64,000 bases of DNA, taken from assembly GCA_023614405.1 (NCBI GenBank), contig CM042697.1:469446792-469510791 (forward strand), given 5' to 3'. A program made the position numbers and the translations under genes. The notes beneath the pieces were generated by a model, which was not told where the DNA came from, searched no databases, and worked only from the letters and a program-made list of their open reading frames with translations. The DNA comes from Avena insularis (taxonomy: Eukaryota; Streptophyta; Magnoliopsida; Poales; Poaceae). Positions within the stretch are counted from its first letter, which is position 1, and each line of letters begins with the position of its first letter. Of the stretch, positions 25,266-37,840 are shown in pieces.

Positions 25266-25967
25266 AGCGTTGTGTACGTGCGCAAGGTTCGTTTCAACGC
25301 CGGAGGCAGCGTAGCAGGGAGAAAGGGAATGCACCTGGCATTGTCACCGATAAGAAAGTCCAGGGATGTACCAAAATTAACGTGCACGTGGCTTGTTGTC
25401 CTTCCACGACGTAGCAATAATCAGGACTATTGCGAGAGACTGTCGATGCTTGTTATTCTCGTGCAGGGGTTACATGGCGACCCATGGGGATTTACATCAA
25501 AATTATTATTTTTCGATAAATGCCTTTTTATATTATTTAAAAGCTAGTTCTAAATATTACACCCGGTCTCTGTATAACTGAGATGCATAAAGCTAAACAA
25601 AAATCTAAACACAAAACATGGGAAATACAATTAACAATGTATTTGCTGAATAACGCCTAAGCTAGAAGAGGGCCGATCAAAAGATCATACTGCTATCCAT
25701 GTAGGGTAAAAGCAGCCCTCGTTGTGTCCGCCAAACGATTAAAATTAAGAAGTGAAGAAATTCTAGTCATGCAAAAAAAAAAATTAAGGAGTCAATAAAT
25801 TTGTTGGATAAGTCATGATGTGGGGAATGTCGGGGAAAATAGCGAACTAGATTATTCCAAATAAAAGAATACATTCTTTTTAATAGGTCGGCAAACTCAA
25901 TTTTGGTCCTCGTCGCCAAAAATAATATATAGAAATTTTGTGTTTAATCCCGAAAAGTCCTCATTTT
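25266..25967. other. Intergenic DNA upstream of the transporter
   Basis: No gene or element recognised in this stretch. A few short ORFs lack any domain. Confidence 0.4.
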
Positions 25968-27640
25968 TTTTTTTGAAATGGGGAGCACTGCCCCGGTATC
26001 TGCATCAATAGATGCACACAGCCCTTTTATTGCATCAAGTCTCCTCAATTGTGAACTTGTTTCTAATGTTCCACAACATCTAGCACAAGGCTACACAAGA
26101 TATCCACAATACTTTTAGTTTGGTCTAAGAAAGTGTGCAAAAAAGGGTAGATATCAGCTAAGCATGAGGGATTCCAAGAGCATCCCAACAGTTCCCTAAC
26201 TATGCTCCACGTGAATTTGGCTAGCGTGCAAGAGAAAAAATATGGTTTGTATCTTCAAACTTCTCGCAAAGGGAACATCATCGATGGTCTGTGCCGAAGG
26301 CGGATTTTTTCATTACACAGGAGGCATTTCCTCAGGAGCTGCCACTAGAAAACCCTTAACTTGAGTGGGATGTTAATCCTACAGAGCTCACTAAGTGTTT
26401 CCTAGGGGTTTATTGGCATAAATTCTTATATAAGGAGCAGTCCGAGAACCTCCTAGAAGGTTCAAGCGCCCACAAAATTGGTCTAGAGTAGTTGTTAGCT
26501 GTTACTACCTTAATTTCGTGCATAAGATTGGACGCCTCAACATGTTCAATCATCCCAAAACCACTACAAATGGTACATACAACCCATCTAGGTGTAAAGC
26601 CCGTGCTACAGATTCCTCCGGTTCCACGGAGATGGTAAACAGAGCTTGAAATCTATCTTTAAGGGGACCCGACCTCTCCCTCAAATCTACCTCCAACCTT
26701 GTCGAGGATCAATTCTAAATTTTATGTCTTGCCCCTTAGAAAAATAGTTTCTTTACCTTTTGAATCACATTCCAGAATTGGGAACCCTAGTGGTAGGAGT
26801 CCACCTGCAGGTCTTTGATCTTAAGTACTTATTCCAGATAATTACTTTCCACAAGCCTCAGTTACATGTATATATCTTTCAGATCCACTTAACCATGAGG
26901 CAAATATTTATTATCTTAGTGTATATGATACCTAATCCCCCACGAGGCATTGGGTTTACCCATCAGCACCCAATGCACCCAATGAAATTTGTGTTTGTGC
27001 CTATTTACTTCCTAGTAGAAACGGGAACGATGCTTATTCATTTTCTAATGAAACCCATCTCCTAACATGCACACCCCCATGGCATGTAAAGGGAGAGCGG
27101 GGAGGCATGCATTGATTAAAGTTAGCCTTGCCGCTAAGGACATGAACTTTCCAATCCACGAATCCGCCTTTTCGCAACCTTGGTCGTCAAGGGACCCTAG
27201 TCCAAAGCCGTAAGCGCCCTATCACTTATGGGAAGTCCTAGATATGTGAAGGGGGGCATCCTTGCTTGCAGTTCAGCATGTTAGTGATTCTTTGTTATTT
27301 TGAAGCACTGGTCCCCAAAACCAACACCTGACTCATGTGGAGGTTCATCCACAGTCCCAACATGGATTCGAAGCACAGAAGCCATCTGGTTGACAATAAC
27401 TAGATCATATAGTTGCATCATTATGATCGTTTCTTCTGCATATTGTAGGTAGGTGATAATATGAGAAATCACACCCACAATGTGACATGTAGCCTTAGGC
27501 CTAGCTAGAATATAAGCTAGGGCTTCCACCACATAGTCAAAGAGGAAGGGGAAGAGTGGGTCACCCTGGCACACTCCCTCGCTCATTACGGAAGAAGTTC
27601 CATATTCTCCATTTATAGCTTCCCCTATCTTTCCCTCCAT
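25968..27640 (-). mobile_element. LINE non-LTR retrotransposon, 5'-truncated and decayed
   Basis: In minus-strand sense the element ends with an A-run at 25968-25978. Reading backwards from the 3' end there is a zinc-binding reverse-transcriptase-like region (C..C-L-R-K and PSAQT-like residues near 26270-26340). Further upstream come WVNPMPRGGLGI near 26950 and VKWI near 26890, and at 27300-27600 the reverse transcriptase segment EGVCQGDPLFPFLFDYVVEAL followed by ITYLQYAEETIIMMQ. The active-site motif YADD is changed to YAEE and there are several stops, so it is dead. The 5' edge is near the CT-rich microsatellite at 27640-27705. Confidence 0.85.
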
Positions 27641-27705
27641 CTCCCTCTGCCCTCTCCCTCTCTCTCTATCTCCCTCCCTCCATCTTTCTCTATCTATCTC
27701 TCTAA
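27641..27705. repeat. CT-rich microsatellite tract
   Basis: Runs of CTCCCTCT, CTCTCTCTATCT and CTATCTATCTCTCT. It marks the upstream limit of the LINE and explains the long ORF across it on the minus strand. Confidence 0.7.
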
Positions 27706-30040
27706 TGCATGTTTTGACAATGTAGAAGCACCACCTCGATCCACAAAAAGAGTGTGAATGATACATCCATATACATATTAATACCATGCCAACTAAACAG
27801 ATGATGACATGCAATATATTTGATGCATGATAACTTCAGAATTACTGAATTTGGTTACTACATATGCGAACTACTTTTGCTTCTTACACCATTGCGATAA
27901 ATAACTATATTGATTCAATAAACTCTTAGTTGATCACATTATTGATATTGTCCAAATTTTCTCGATATGTAATCATTACATTGTACATCTATGGAATATG
28001 TCTGATAAAACAATTATAACATCTTAGAAGACTGTATTCACGATTTAGTATACCTCCTGATTTGTACAACCCGTCATATGAGGAGGTCTAGCTAGTAGAC
28101 AAAGATTAAATCGTGATATAATCACCATCGCATGTCACTTTACTCAAAGTAATCAGTTAAGTGATACTATTATGAAGGTAGATAGTAATTAAGATAAAGA
28201 TAGTATCATATTCTTTCACGCACCATAATATATATATTTTGCTATGGACTTACTTGATCCTAGCATGGTGGATCACTCTCTAAACCGATATTTGTAATGA
28301 AAAATGTGGTCGGAATCCTCGAGTACGTGCGACTTGTTTGAGGCTTGATCGATTTCCCTTAAATCTAGCTAGATCATATGCCCTAACTGATTTTCTTCCA
28401 CTGTGGCGAATTTGACATGAAGAAAAACACACACAAAATGTTGGCTTTCCTTGGGTCATGATCAATCAAATTTCTATACACACAAACATAACTAGCAGAA
28501 ATTGATGGATTTATAAAGTGACTTAATGTGCAGGATTTGAACATGGTATTCTTATTTATACAAATGCATAAATGAGACAACTCTAGTCAAACGCTCATGT
28601 ATATATAGTTATCAATGATAAAAGTTTACCACAATCACATATTACCTGCATTAAAACTAGTTCGATTAACAACCAACCCTTATAACCAATTTATACTAAA
28701 TATTTTTATTTTTCCATAACTCATCTTCCACATAACTATGATCTTTTTTATTGCAACACCCTTCAATATAAAATAATAAACATTACTATTTTAGTAATAA
28801 CTACCATAAGTATAAAGTTATTCACAAAAATGTACTTTTAGATATATATTTTTCTGTAGTTCTACCATGAAAGTTTCTATGCATATGACAATTTCTATCT
28901 GATTCGTGTACAACGCTTCGTACCCAACCATCCATACTTAACACAAAATTGCAACATGTTGTTGGTTCAGTAGTCAGATGGGGATCGATCGCAAAACTTG
29001 GTTTGCACAAAAGTTTTTCTCTAAGATTTATTATTACAAACACATTTATCTCTGCAAAAGTCGAACCAATATTTTTTAGAAATTATTTTGAGATTCTTAA
29101 GAAAATCATTTGTTATATTGGACTTGACATTAAGTCTAGGTAAACCAAAAGCAATATGTTACTCGACAAATTAATAGATGTCCTTTAATGCATGGTGTGG
29201 TATATTTGTCCTTATCCATATTATACTTAAATATCCATTTTAATAGTGTTCTAGAGTGTACTAATCAAGAAAATAACTTGATCAAGGTTTCCAGACTACA
29301 CAAATATAAGTCTGGGTGAATCCAAATAGAGACTTCTAACATGTAAGAAAGTTTCCTAGGGCATTTATCATTGAAACTTTATCTTCTCTTGTTCGTTGGT
29401 GTTGCTTGTTTCATGGTCAAAAGTGATCTATTGTATTTGTTGGATCAATAGCCATCACAAATACATAATCTGTAATTGATATCCAAGCTATATTGTTCAT
29501 GCAGGAATGAGTACTTACATTTTTAACAATTTGTGTCTATTTATGTTGTTTGTCTGATTTTTATATGGTATTACTTGTTAGTGTTTACAATAAGCGTGTA
29601 AATTATCATAACATGTTCCATGCCGGTGGTACCGAACAAGTTCAGTGTCTGCTTAACAATGGAGTCCTTGGACAGTGACTCATCAGTTTAGCTAGATTGA
29701 GGCGAAAGAAACAAGGTACCTAAGGAGAACCATGTTGTCAAAAGTAGTCTTGTTATCCTCCTCCTCCTATCCCTTCTTTCATTAATTATGCTTTGGTCGT
29801 GCGCACCGTGATATGTTGTCTCTTCTATTGTCTATAAAAAACATTATCGTGTGCTTTCTTACACACTTTATCTGCTTGTTCTGTTCAGGCCACCTTACAC
29901 CGTAAGCTTCATGGAAGTTGGCATGTCCATCTCAAGCAAGAAAATTAATTATACCTGGTTACAAATCATGTTATTTTTCTAGCGTCCTCAAAAGAGAAAA
30001 AAAACAAGGTACAGGACCTCCCAAGAGGCTCTCCTAAGAG
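27706..30040. other. AT-rich intergenic DNA
   Basis: No gene recognised. The section 28680-28800 is weakly similar to 8700-8830 (shared ATAACTCATCTTCC-like and CCTTCAATATA blocks), suggesting copies of a very old repeat. Remaining ORFs are short and lack motifs. Confidence 0.45.
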
Positions 30041-30465
30041 GCGGCGGCAAAACCCATCTAGGGTTCCTTACCTCTATCGGCGACGCCACCGGTCCATCAC
30101 GTCTTCGTCGGCCTTAGGGCCTTGGAGGCGTGGCGGACCACAGCCCCTCGCTGGCGGGAGGTCTCAGTGTTTTGTTTAGACTATTTTTAGTGTCTTTTTT
30201 TAGGATGTTGAGGCGATGGCTACGTCCTGAAGTCAGAATAAGGTACTCCCCATCCTATCCTCGCTCCGGTGGTGTGTCTAGCATCGACGGAGGGCGTGTG
30301 GAGTCGTGTGTCCGACAGATCCCTCGGGATCTAGTTCTTTTTCGTTGGTGTGTTTTGAGGTCAGTCTCTTCCGATCTACGTTGGTCATCTTCGGCGATGG
30401 TTGTTGTCGTGGTATTGCCGACGAGTACGCCATGGAGGGGTCCTCACAGTGTGTGTTTAGAGATG
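30041..30465 (+). mobile_element. Second copy of the non-LTR repeat found at 11.2 kb
   Basis: The region around 30250-30420 is a plus-strand relative of 11220-11646. Shared landmarks are GGTGGTGTGTCTAGC, GGAGTCGTGTGTCCG and TCAGTCTCTTCCGATCTACG. It also carries a GC-rich 5' part (AGGGTTCCTTACCTC, CTCGCTGGCGGGAGG) absent from the first copy. Its 3' end and tail are missing where the Gypsy LTR starts, consistent with the LTR element having inserted in it. Long ORFs here are antisense/sense shadows of the repeat. Confidence 0.65.
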
Positions 30466-30469
30466 TGGG

Positions 30470-30950
30470 GGAAGGTGGACGGTTGACGGATACGAGATAA
30501 CACAGCTTACCCAGGTTCAGATCCCACAACGGTGGCGGAATCCTACTCCTGCTATAAATCGCTATAATAGCAATACGCCGAGTTACAGGGATTGGTTCGC
30601 TATGCGAGGTTGTCTAAGATTGTCTGAAGTTGTGCCCTAAAGGATCCCATAGGCCCGACTTATATAGTCGCCAGGTCCTAGGGTTACAGGGAAAAGTCCT
30701 AGCCGGACAGGTTACAGAGTCCTACACCGTCTATTACTAGTCTTGTGTGTCTTGTACTCCAAGGCTCCGGGTACGCTAGTGACTCCACCGTAGCCTTCCT
30801 TTATCCGGCATGGGCCTCTCTTCTGGATCCATCTAATTGGGTCGCCCAGCAGGCTATAGGCCATGCTACCAACTGTGGGCCACCCGGGTTATCCGGATAG
30901 GAGACATGCTATGAGGATACCCATATAGCATATCCCCAACAGTAGCCCCC
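30470..30950 (-). repeat. 3' LTR of a Gypsy-type element
   Basis: In minus-strand sense the LTR starts TGTTGGGGATATGCTATATG at 30950 and contains a TATA box (CTATATAAG, plus-strand 30659-30666). It runs to about 30470, with CCGTTGTGGGATCTGAACC near the end. The exact outer end and 5-bp target duplication are uncertain. The other LTR is not in the window. The LTR faces the PF04195-type ORF, which lies just inside it on the opposite strand. Confidence 0.65.
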
Positions 30951-31542
30951 GGAGAACTCCGAGATCTTGCGCCGTCTTGCCTCTTCACGTGGAATGCTCC
31001 GTCTAGATGGATATCGGCAAATCGTCAAGCAATATCTTGTAGTCCTCTCCAAAGAACCCTGCAAGGTTTTCTCTGTCTTTAATTTGTAAGTTAGAGAAAT
31101 GATGAATCTTCCATCATACTCTTCCGTAGCCGGATTGGACCCGTCTATGCCGGAATTTTCTTATGTGATGGTTCATCTGCCTATGACAGCTAGCGCGACG
31201 TAAACGTAGGTCAGCAACGCCTCGTAACTCACACATGCAGAGAACGCAATCATGTCCACTTTTCCCGCGCGGGCGATACGAATCGTTGGCGGCGATGGTG
31301 GGGACGTGGCGAAATTTCCGCGCACGACCGTGCACACATCATCTACGTGGAAACCATCCGATCACACTGCACGAATCTTGATGTTGGAGATCATAAATAG
31401 TAACTGCGGCGGAATTTTTACTTTTCACCTCATTCTCTCCTTGCATCATCTTCTTCCTCCAGCGATCGCCCCCTCGAGCTCTCCGCGGAAACTGCAAAAA
31501 ACCCTAGCTCCCAATCTCACCAGTCACCTCCAAACACTCGCA

Positions 31543-34500
31543 ATGGCCAGTAGCATCTCTACTCCCTCGATGGCAGCGCCGGGTGAAGTCGCAACGAAGC
31601 CGGCGAGCTCCGTCGTCGTGCCTCCAGAGGGTCTGGTCATCCCCGTCTCTGCGGTGGTCGAGTCCACCGGCGGCGACCACAAATCAGTGGTGCTGGAACT
31701 GCTGGAGGAGGACAACAACTCCCACAAAGGCGACTGGCGCGATTCGTATATTATGGACCGCGATATCAAGGAGCTGATCATCGAAGGCTACCTCTCTGCG
31801 ACGGAGGGGCTCGCCTGGCGGGCGGCGCCAGCCGGTGAGGTCACACATTCTTCCCAAGCCAGAGAAAAGGTGTACCTCAAAGCGCAATTGGTACGCGGCG
31901 TCTCCCTGCCCATCTCTAACTCCTTCCTTGCCGTCTTGAATCACTACCGAGTATAGCCCCAAAACCTTTCTCCCAACAGTATCCTAGCGCTTAGCAATTA
32001 CACGACGCTTTGCGAGGGTTACTTAGGGATTAGGCCTAGGCTAGATCTCTTTGTGTATTTCTTCATCGTCAAGCGCGAAGCCGGGGCCAGCAAAGGTGAA
32101 CTTAGAAATTGTGGCACCATTAGCTTCAAGATCCGTCCTGGCCGGCGGTTCCCCGACATCGTCGGCCATGAGTCCTGCAAGAACTGGCAGCGTACTTACT
32201 TCTACGGTCCAGATATCCCTCTGGCTAACCGAGAAGTAACGTACCCAGACTTCGTCGATGGAGCCGCCGCTGAAGCCTCAACATGGAGATCCCAAGCCTC
32301 ACTTCCATCCGACATCGACGCTTCCCGCGCTATAAGGCGGATAGAGTGGCTCGTAGATATGGGTTTGACCGGCTTGGACCTAGCCATGTGCTGGTTCAAC
32401 AGGCGAATCCAGCCTCTGCAGCACCGCTTGAAGCTGATGCACTAGTATACCAACGATAGAAGGGATAGCCTCCGCATCTCTGTGGACAACTTCTCGAGCG
32501 ACTCCGTCAAGCTTCGCCTCAAGGACATCGTCAAGGTGAAGGACAAGCAGCGTGACTTCACCATCACCTAAGACATGTTCGTAGAGAGCAAGTGCCCAAA
32601 GGTATTTATTTTCCGTGTATGACATATACTCCAGTTCTTCCGTTTAACCATTAACATCTCATCTAACATGGTGGTTTTTCGCTTAACAGCTTTGTGACAT
32701 AGATGAGGACAGCATGGCTCCCAAAATCTATGGAACAAACATGAAGGAAGTCACCATCGTGTCCGACGACGATGCTCCATTGGTGCGAAAGCGGAAGAGC
32801 TCCACCTCTGACGCTGCCGACAGAGGCAAGAAAAATAAGACGGAGGGTGGAGCCTCCAAAAAGACTACCGCCGCCCTAGAGGCGGAGAAAAGAAAGATTA
32901 CAGGGATCCCCTTTGCCAAAGCACCCCCACTTGTGTAAGCTTCTTTCTCTCCGACATTGTCCATTTGTCTGTCTTATTCCTGTACTTATGCATTTTGCAC
33001 GTTTCAGAAAAAATCCACGACCAACTTGAAGAAAACCTCCAAAACTTTGGGGGCTTCTAGAACCCTCAAGGATATGCTGCATCGTGACGCATCTCCCGTC
33101 ATCGCCCTGCCACTCCTTTTGTCAAGCCTTCGTCCGCTCCGACAAGCTCTCAGGCCAAGGAAGCATCTGGCCCTTCCGCCATGAAAGTGGACTCAGGTGC
33201 CTCAACCGAGATTATTGTTGTCGGCGAACAGGCGACGCAGGAAAGTTCCGCACACCCAATGGCTAAAGCTCCGGCTAAGGATGACATCGGTAGCGGTAAG
33301 GCGGTGGTGGAAGGTGGTACCTCTGCCGAAGGCGGCGTCTCCGCCCCCAGAAAACCATAGAGTACTCGAAGATAGTCTATCCGATACTTACGCCGGGTAG
33401 CACTGCTCTGGTTCCTGGTGCGGTGCCGACATCTCCGACGTGCGGTCTTGAGGATCTCCTCCGACAAGCAGATATCTTGCAGGAAAACAGCGTATCCTTT
33501 GGTAAGCTGCTGGCTGAGAGCGCTACCAATCTCAAGATCATTGCACTTGTAAGTTTTTATTTGCCTTTTGCATTTCATATGAGTATCCCACTGTAGCCCC
33601 CGAGGGTTTAGACGGAAAACCATAGGTCTTTGCGTCTAAATGCTCTAAGAGTGACTAAGCTAGAAAACTTCTCACTGTAGCCCCCAAGCTTCTAGTTGTA
33701 ACTCAAATAGTTCCGACTAGATGCTTTAAGAGTAGCATACGCAGTGTTTATAGATTTCGATACTGTAGCCCCCAAGCTTCTACTTGTAACTTAAATAGTT
33801 TCGACTAGATACTTTAAGAGAAACTAAGCATACTTTTGAGTTAAAACTTTATACTGTAGCCCCCAAGCCTCTAATCAAAAACTGAATTAGTTCCGACTAG
33901 ATGCTTAAAGAAAGACTAAGCATATTATTAAGTTAAAAACTCTCGCAGTAGCCCCGAGCATCTAGGTGGAAATTTTCTGGCTAGAGGCTCTAAGTAGACC
34001 AACCAACGATTAACTTTCTTCTTTTCACAGAACGAGAATGCTCGGAGGGGCATGGCCAACGACAAGTACCTGAAGATGCGCGCATACTTGTAGGCCGAAA
34101 AGGATAAAACTGCCTTCTTGAAGGAACAGATCATCAAGAATAAGCGTCTGTTTTCCTTTCTTTTTTCACATTCCGACTTGGTTTTGTGCTCATATTCTTC
34201 GAGTACTCACTGTGTACTGTTGTTTATCCGTCTTGCAGAAGTTGTTGCCAAGGCCAAATATATTGTCGAGCAATCCAAGCATATTCAACAGCTGGATAGC
34301 GAGAACAAGATCCTTAAGCAGGAGAGGAAGGACATGCTAAAAATGCACGAGGAATCAATGAAAGCCTTGCAGGACTCCACCACTGAGGAAATAAACCGTT
34401 TGAAGGATGAGATCACGATTGTGATGGAGCAGAAGAAAGCTGCTGATGAGCAAAATCAACGCCATCATGAGGCGTATAAGATCCTTCAACAAGAGAGGGA

Positions 34501-35144
34501 CTCCATGGCGGATACCCTCTGGCAAGATGAGGCCATCATATTCAGTAAGTTTTCTCCGTCTTGGATTTCTGTAGTCTGGATACTCTGAATTTGTGAACTC
34601 ATGTGCTCCTTTGTCAGAATTTGCAGCTCCTATGGGTTTAACCCGGTCGCCTCCTCCAACAAAGGAATGCATGGTTCTTGCCGGCAACTTCATCAACACC
34701 GCCATCGCGCAAGCCAAAAAAATTGCCAAGCCCCTCCAGATCAATATCAAGGCATCAGACTCTGTGGCGAAGTTCTCGGAGATCCTGCGACGAGCCCCCG
34801 AGCGTATCACAAGCTGGAAAGCTTCATGTGCATGGGCCGGTGCAAGGATGGCGATGTCCATGGTAAAGGCACACTACAAAGATGCCGACATCGACACGGT
34901 GACCTCTGGCATTCCCGACATGGATGACGATGGCAAAGAGATTAATCATGAATCCATCTTGTCGTCACTCGCAGGTTATGACACCAGAGTTGCCGAGTTA
35001 GTCGACGTCAACGTCTTCGTGCCGATGAATACCATCGATGGCGGCAACCAAAGCTCTTCCGAGTCTCTTCACACTGCCGACTTTGAGGGTAATTCTCCTG
35101 CTGCCGATGACGCTGCTTCCAAGTCATCTGCACCAAAGGAATGA
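31543..35144 (+). pseudogene. Extra ORF of a Gypsy (Tat-like) element, PF04195-type with coiled coil
   Basis: Reads on the plus strand, opposite to the LTR orientation. The start ATG at 31543 opens MASSISTPSMAAPGE. The region at about 31860-32440 has the PF04195 (putative gypsy type transposon) pattern: GVSLPISNSFLAVL, then LCEGYLGIRPRLDLFVYFF, then RPGRRFPDIVGHESCKNW. Basic KRKSS/KKNK segments follow near 32790-32860. A long coiled coil lies at 34240-34540 (EQSKHIQQLDSENKILKQER). A C-terminal helical and acidic part at 34616-35144 ends SSAPKE. In-frame stops (for example at 31954-31956 and 32443-32445) and intron-like gaps break it. Tat-lineage Gypsy elements are known to carry such additional, sometimes antisense, ORFs between integrase and the 3' LTR. 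Confidence 0.7.
33591..34010 (+). repeat. Minisatellite, five units of about 84-92 bp
   Basis: Units start near 33591, 33675, 33763, 33854 and 33946, each beginning with (CT)GTAGCCCC and carrying a TTCCGACTAGATGC-type block. They lie in an intron-like gap of the extra ORF, just upstream of the coiled-coil exon. Spacing of 84, 88, 91 and 92 bp and sequence drift indicate an old tandem expansion. Confidence 0.85.
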
Positions 35145-35149
35145 AACCA

Positions 35150-35344
35150 ATAAACAAACCATCAATAAATACTATTTATTATATTTTGAGAATAAAATGT
35201 TTGGTTGGATGTTAACTTTTATTTTAAAAGTGCTAGTAGATACATATATAATAATTTTTTTTAATATGTTTCTATATACGTTAGCCTTAAGGGCCTATGC
35301 CGTCGACTTTGCCTAGGGCCCTGAAAAACATAAAGCCGGCCCTG
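35150..35344 (+). mobile_element. hAT right-end remnant
   Basis: Ends with GGGCCCTGAAAAACATAAAG then CCGGCCCTG at 35336-35344, which resembles the right terminus of the hAT copy at 9552-10902. The sequence just after it (GGTGTTTGACAACATGCC) continues the segment homologous to 55098 onward (GGTGTTTTACAAGATGCC), so the junction coincides with an insertion boundary. No left end or 8-bp duplicate was located upstream; the Gypsy remnant sits between. Confidence 0.6.
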
Positions 35345-35743
35345 GGTGTTTGACAACATGCCACCCGTAATTAGCATCAAAGGAAGTAACGGTGTATTCA
35401 TTCAAGGTGTTTTACCATCAGAAAAGGTTGTAAATGGAAATGACCTCACACATTATATCATCGGCACATAGGACAAGTTAATTGGCCTCTATCAATTGTC
35501 ACTAAGAATACTGCTTTCTAAAAGTATGGATCAAAGATAGTTTACTAAATGGCCGTAGTGCATTCGTTCAAACATTGCACCAAGCTAACCGAATATGCAG
35601 CAGTGTCCAGACCATTGGAATTTTAAATAACGAATCAAAGAGAGGTGAGCCAAGTTGCCAACATACTGATCCACCGTTGCTCCAAACTTGAACGTATACA
35701 GGAAGGCCAAGTTTGCGTTTATAAACTCTGGAAGGAAAGGGAC
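35345..35743 (+). repeat. Duplicated low-copy segment A (left part)
   Basis: 35345-35612 is a diverged copy of 55098-55360 (shared TTAGCATCAAAG, ATTATATCATCGGCACA and CATTCGTTCAAACATTGCAC). The next bases, from about 35680, resemble 54500-54600 (GCGTTTATAAACTCTGG compared with GCGTACATAAAATCTCTGG). The CACTA unit inserted at 35743, splitting the second block, which continues at 51597. Confidence 0.75.
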
Positions 35744-35757
35744 CACTAGTAGAAAGC

Positions 35758-36066
35758 GTGCCATGCGTTCCGGTTGGTAAGAGGCATTAGTCCCGGTTGC
35801 CCAACCGGGACGGGGCAATCAGGACTAAAGCCCTAACCTTTAGTCCCGGTTGCCCCACCAACCGGGACAAATGGGTGTACACGTGGTAGCGGCAGAGGGC
35901 AAGGGGGATGGAGCAACCGTCCCGGTTCGTAACACGAACCGGGATAAATAGCCTTCTGTCGCGGCAGAGATTTGGCACATTTCTCTGCCGCGGCAGAGAA
36001 TTCATTTTGGCAACTTTTGTTGCCGCGGCAGCATTTTGGCCACTTTTTGTGCCGCGGCAGAGATTC
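35758..36066 (-). promoter_or_regulatory. Subterminal repeats, 3' end of outer CACTA
   Basis: Arrays of CCCGGTTGCCC / CAACCGGGAC and CCCGGTTCG / CGAACCGGG hairpins, then three GCCGCGGC palindromes at about 35990-36060. These are the likely transposase-binding subterminal sites. The inverted counterpart at 51068-51323 has two GCCGCGGC palindromes, so the two copies differ here. Confidence 0.75.
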
Positions 36067-36224
36067 ATTTAGGTTGATTTATTGTTTATTTAGTGTTTTG
36101 CACTCATCAATGAAGGAACCATTATATTACACAAGATCATCATGACAATATTACATTCGATACACGGATCGAGTTCATGGACAACATACAAAAGTTGCTC
36201 TTTGTACAATCCCTATTGTCTATA

Positions 36225-37840
36225 CGCAGCCGAATAGTATTCCCCTTTTGGGTCTAGGACTTCTGCATTCAAGAATCCCGCCAATTCCTCCTGAATTGCT
36301 CATACGCGATCCTTTGACAGAAGACCGTCCCGTAGACGTTCGATCTGATTTAAAAAAGGAGTCAGCCTATATGAATGAAACTAAACACAATTTGATTGTA
36401 ATTAAAAACTATGGAAATTGTTTACGTACATGGAGTTGCTCTAAATTTCTTCCTTTCTCATCGCACGTCTGCCGGATGAACTCGCAAACATAGTATCCAC
36501 ATAGATTGTTACCTGGTCCCTCCATCAGGCACTTTACGAGAACATAGTTCAATCAAAATAATAATCAAGCATGATAATAACTGTATCAAAACTAGAATCA
36601 AAGAGATGCGCGAATATAGCTAGTGGTGCTTACATCTAGTGCTTCAAATGTAAGCTCCTCTTTCCAAACACCCCTAGCCTTTTTGGTGAACCTTTTCCAA
36701 GCGCTGCCCGGCTAAGAAAACGAATAAAATAAGTTATTAATTACTTGATATCATAAAATTCACGAACGTTGCCGATATAGTGTCGTAATGATTAGAATTA
36801 CCGCTGGAGAAGTATCTGCATGTCCTTCCACGTCTTAAGGGGTTTATGTTTCGAGTCCATGACTAGTACACGCCCTTTGTCAAGTTGAATGATTAACAGA
36901 ATATAGTGGTAGCTGCGAATGCATAACTAATCAATTATATACTTAACATCGAGTAAGCGAAATAGAAAGTGTATACAAGACAATAACACTCACTCGAAGT
37001 TGTAAGGAAATAGTATTTCCCTTTTGGTTTCTTAAAACCTTAACGCGTGTACTATATTATCCTCCATATCCTGGGAGTTTGTTTTGAGATTAGCTTGATG
37101 AACCCAATATGGGTCAATGAAACCAATGTCATAGATTTGTCCTCTGCTGCATTCGAGAATCTTCATTCTGCATATTACAGTATGATTATATACATGCAAT
37201 AAACAAGGTGAGATAGCTGGAGACTAAATTAATTACAAAATTAGTACTTACAGACAATAGGCACTGATGATCGATTTGTCCAAGGCATCTTGATTGAATA
37301 ATTGAAATAGTTCATCAAATTCAATGGATATCATGTCATCTATATCTTTCCCATAATGCTTTTTTGTAACCTTCAGCACTATCCAGTTAGCCCCGGCCTT
37401 TGTGGCATGCAAGTACCAGTTATGCAATCTTCGCATTTTTGTTGGAAGATTATTTACCTCCTCAGGTTTGACGAGAGGTTTGCCGTACTGGTATTTGTAT
37501 GCTACTTCACTCACGGAGAAGTACTCTAACTGGGATAAGTACTGGGCAATACTCATACCTTGAGCAGCGGCAGCTTCTCCGTGTTGTGCAACTACCTCTG
37601 GATCATACTGCTCTTTGGCCCCATATTTGCTCGACCCCACATTGGTTTGGAAAATCACCTTGAGAGGGGCGCAAGACTGTTTTGCTTGTTCTCCGAACTG
37701 GGCAACAGATTTCTCGCTTGCATCAGTATTGCTCTTCGAGCCTTTTTGTGCCGCATGTGACTTGAGAATAGAACGCTCATAGTCTGATGACAGCTTTGGC
37801 TCGGGTTGATGAAGAGACTTTAGCATTTTCAACACTTTGG
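36225..37840 (-). pseudogene. Partial inverted copy of the CACTA second gene (Ulp1-like end)
   Basis: Inverted copy of 49295-50917. The 37248-37835 exon is open for 195 codons (through VSEVAYKYQYGKPLV and TKKHYGKDIDDM), whereas the plus-strand copy is frameshifted and has stops at the same place. Downstream exons follow with the Cys-containing NLCGYYVCEFIR segment (about 36465-36510, minus). The 5' part of the gene is missing: at 37840/37841 the copy joins 15 bp from an upstream part of the same gene (matching 48856-48870), then runs into CACTA 5'-subterminal DNA. It lacks a start region, so it is not expected to be expressed as a full protein. Confidence 0.8.

Noticed and set aside
27281..27814. 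177-codon ORF as a stand-alone gene
   Set aside because: Its C-terminal part is the reverse transcriptase of a LINE and its N-terminal part is translated microsatellite.
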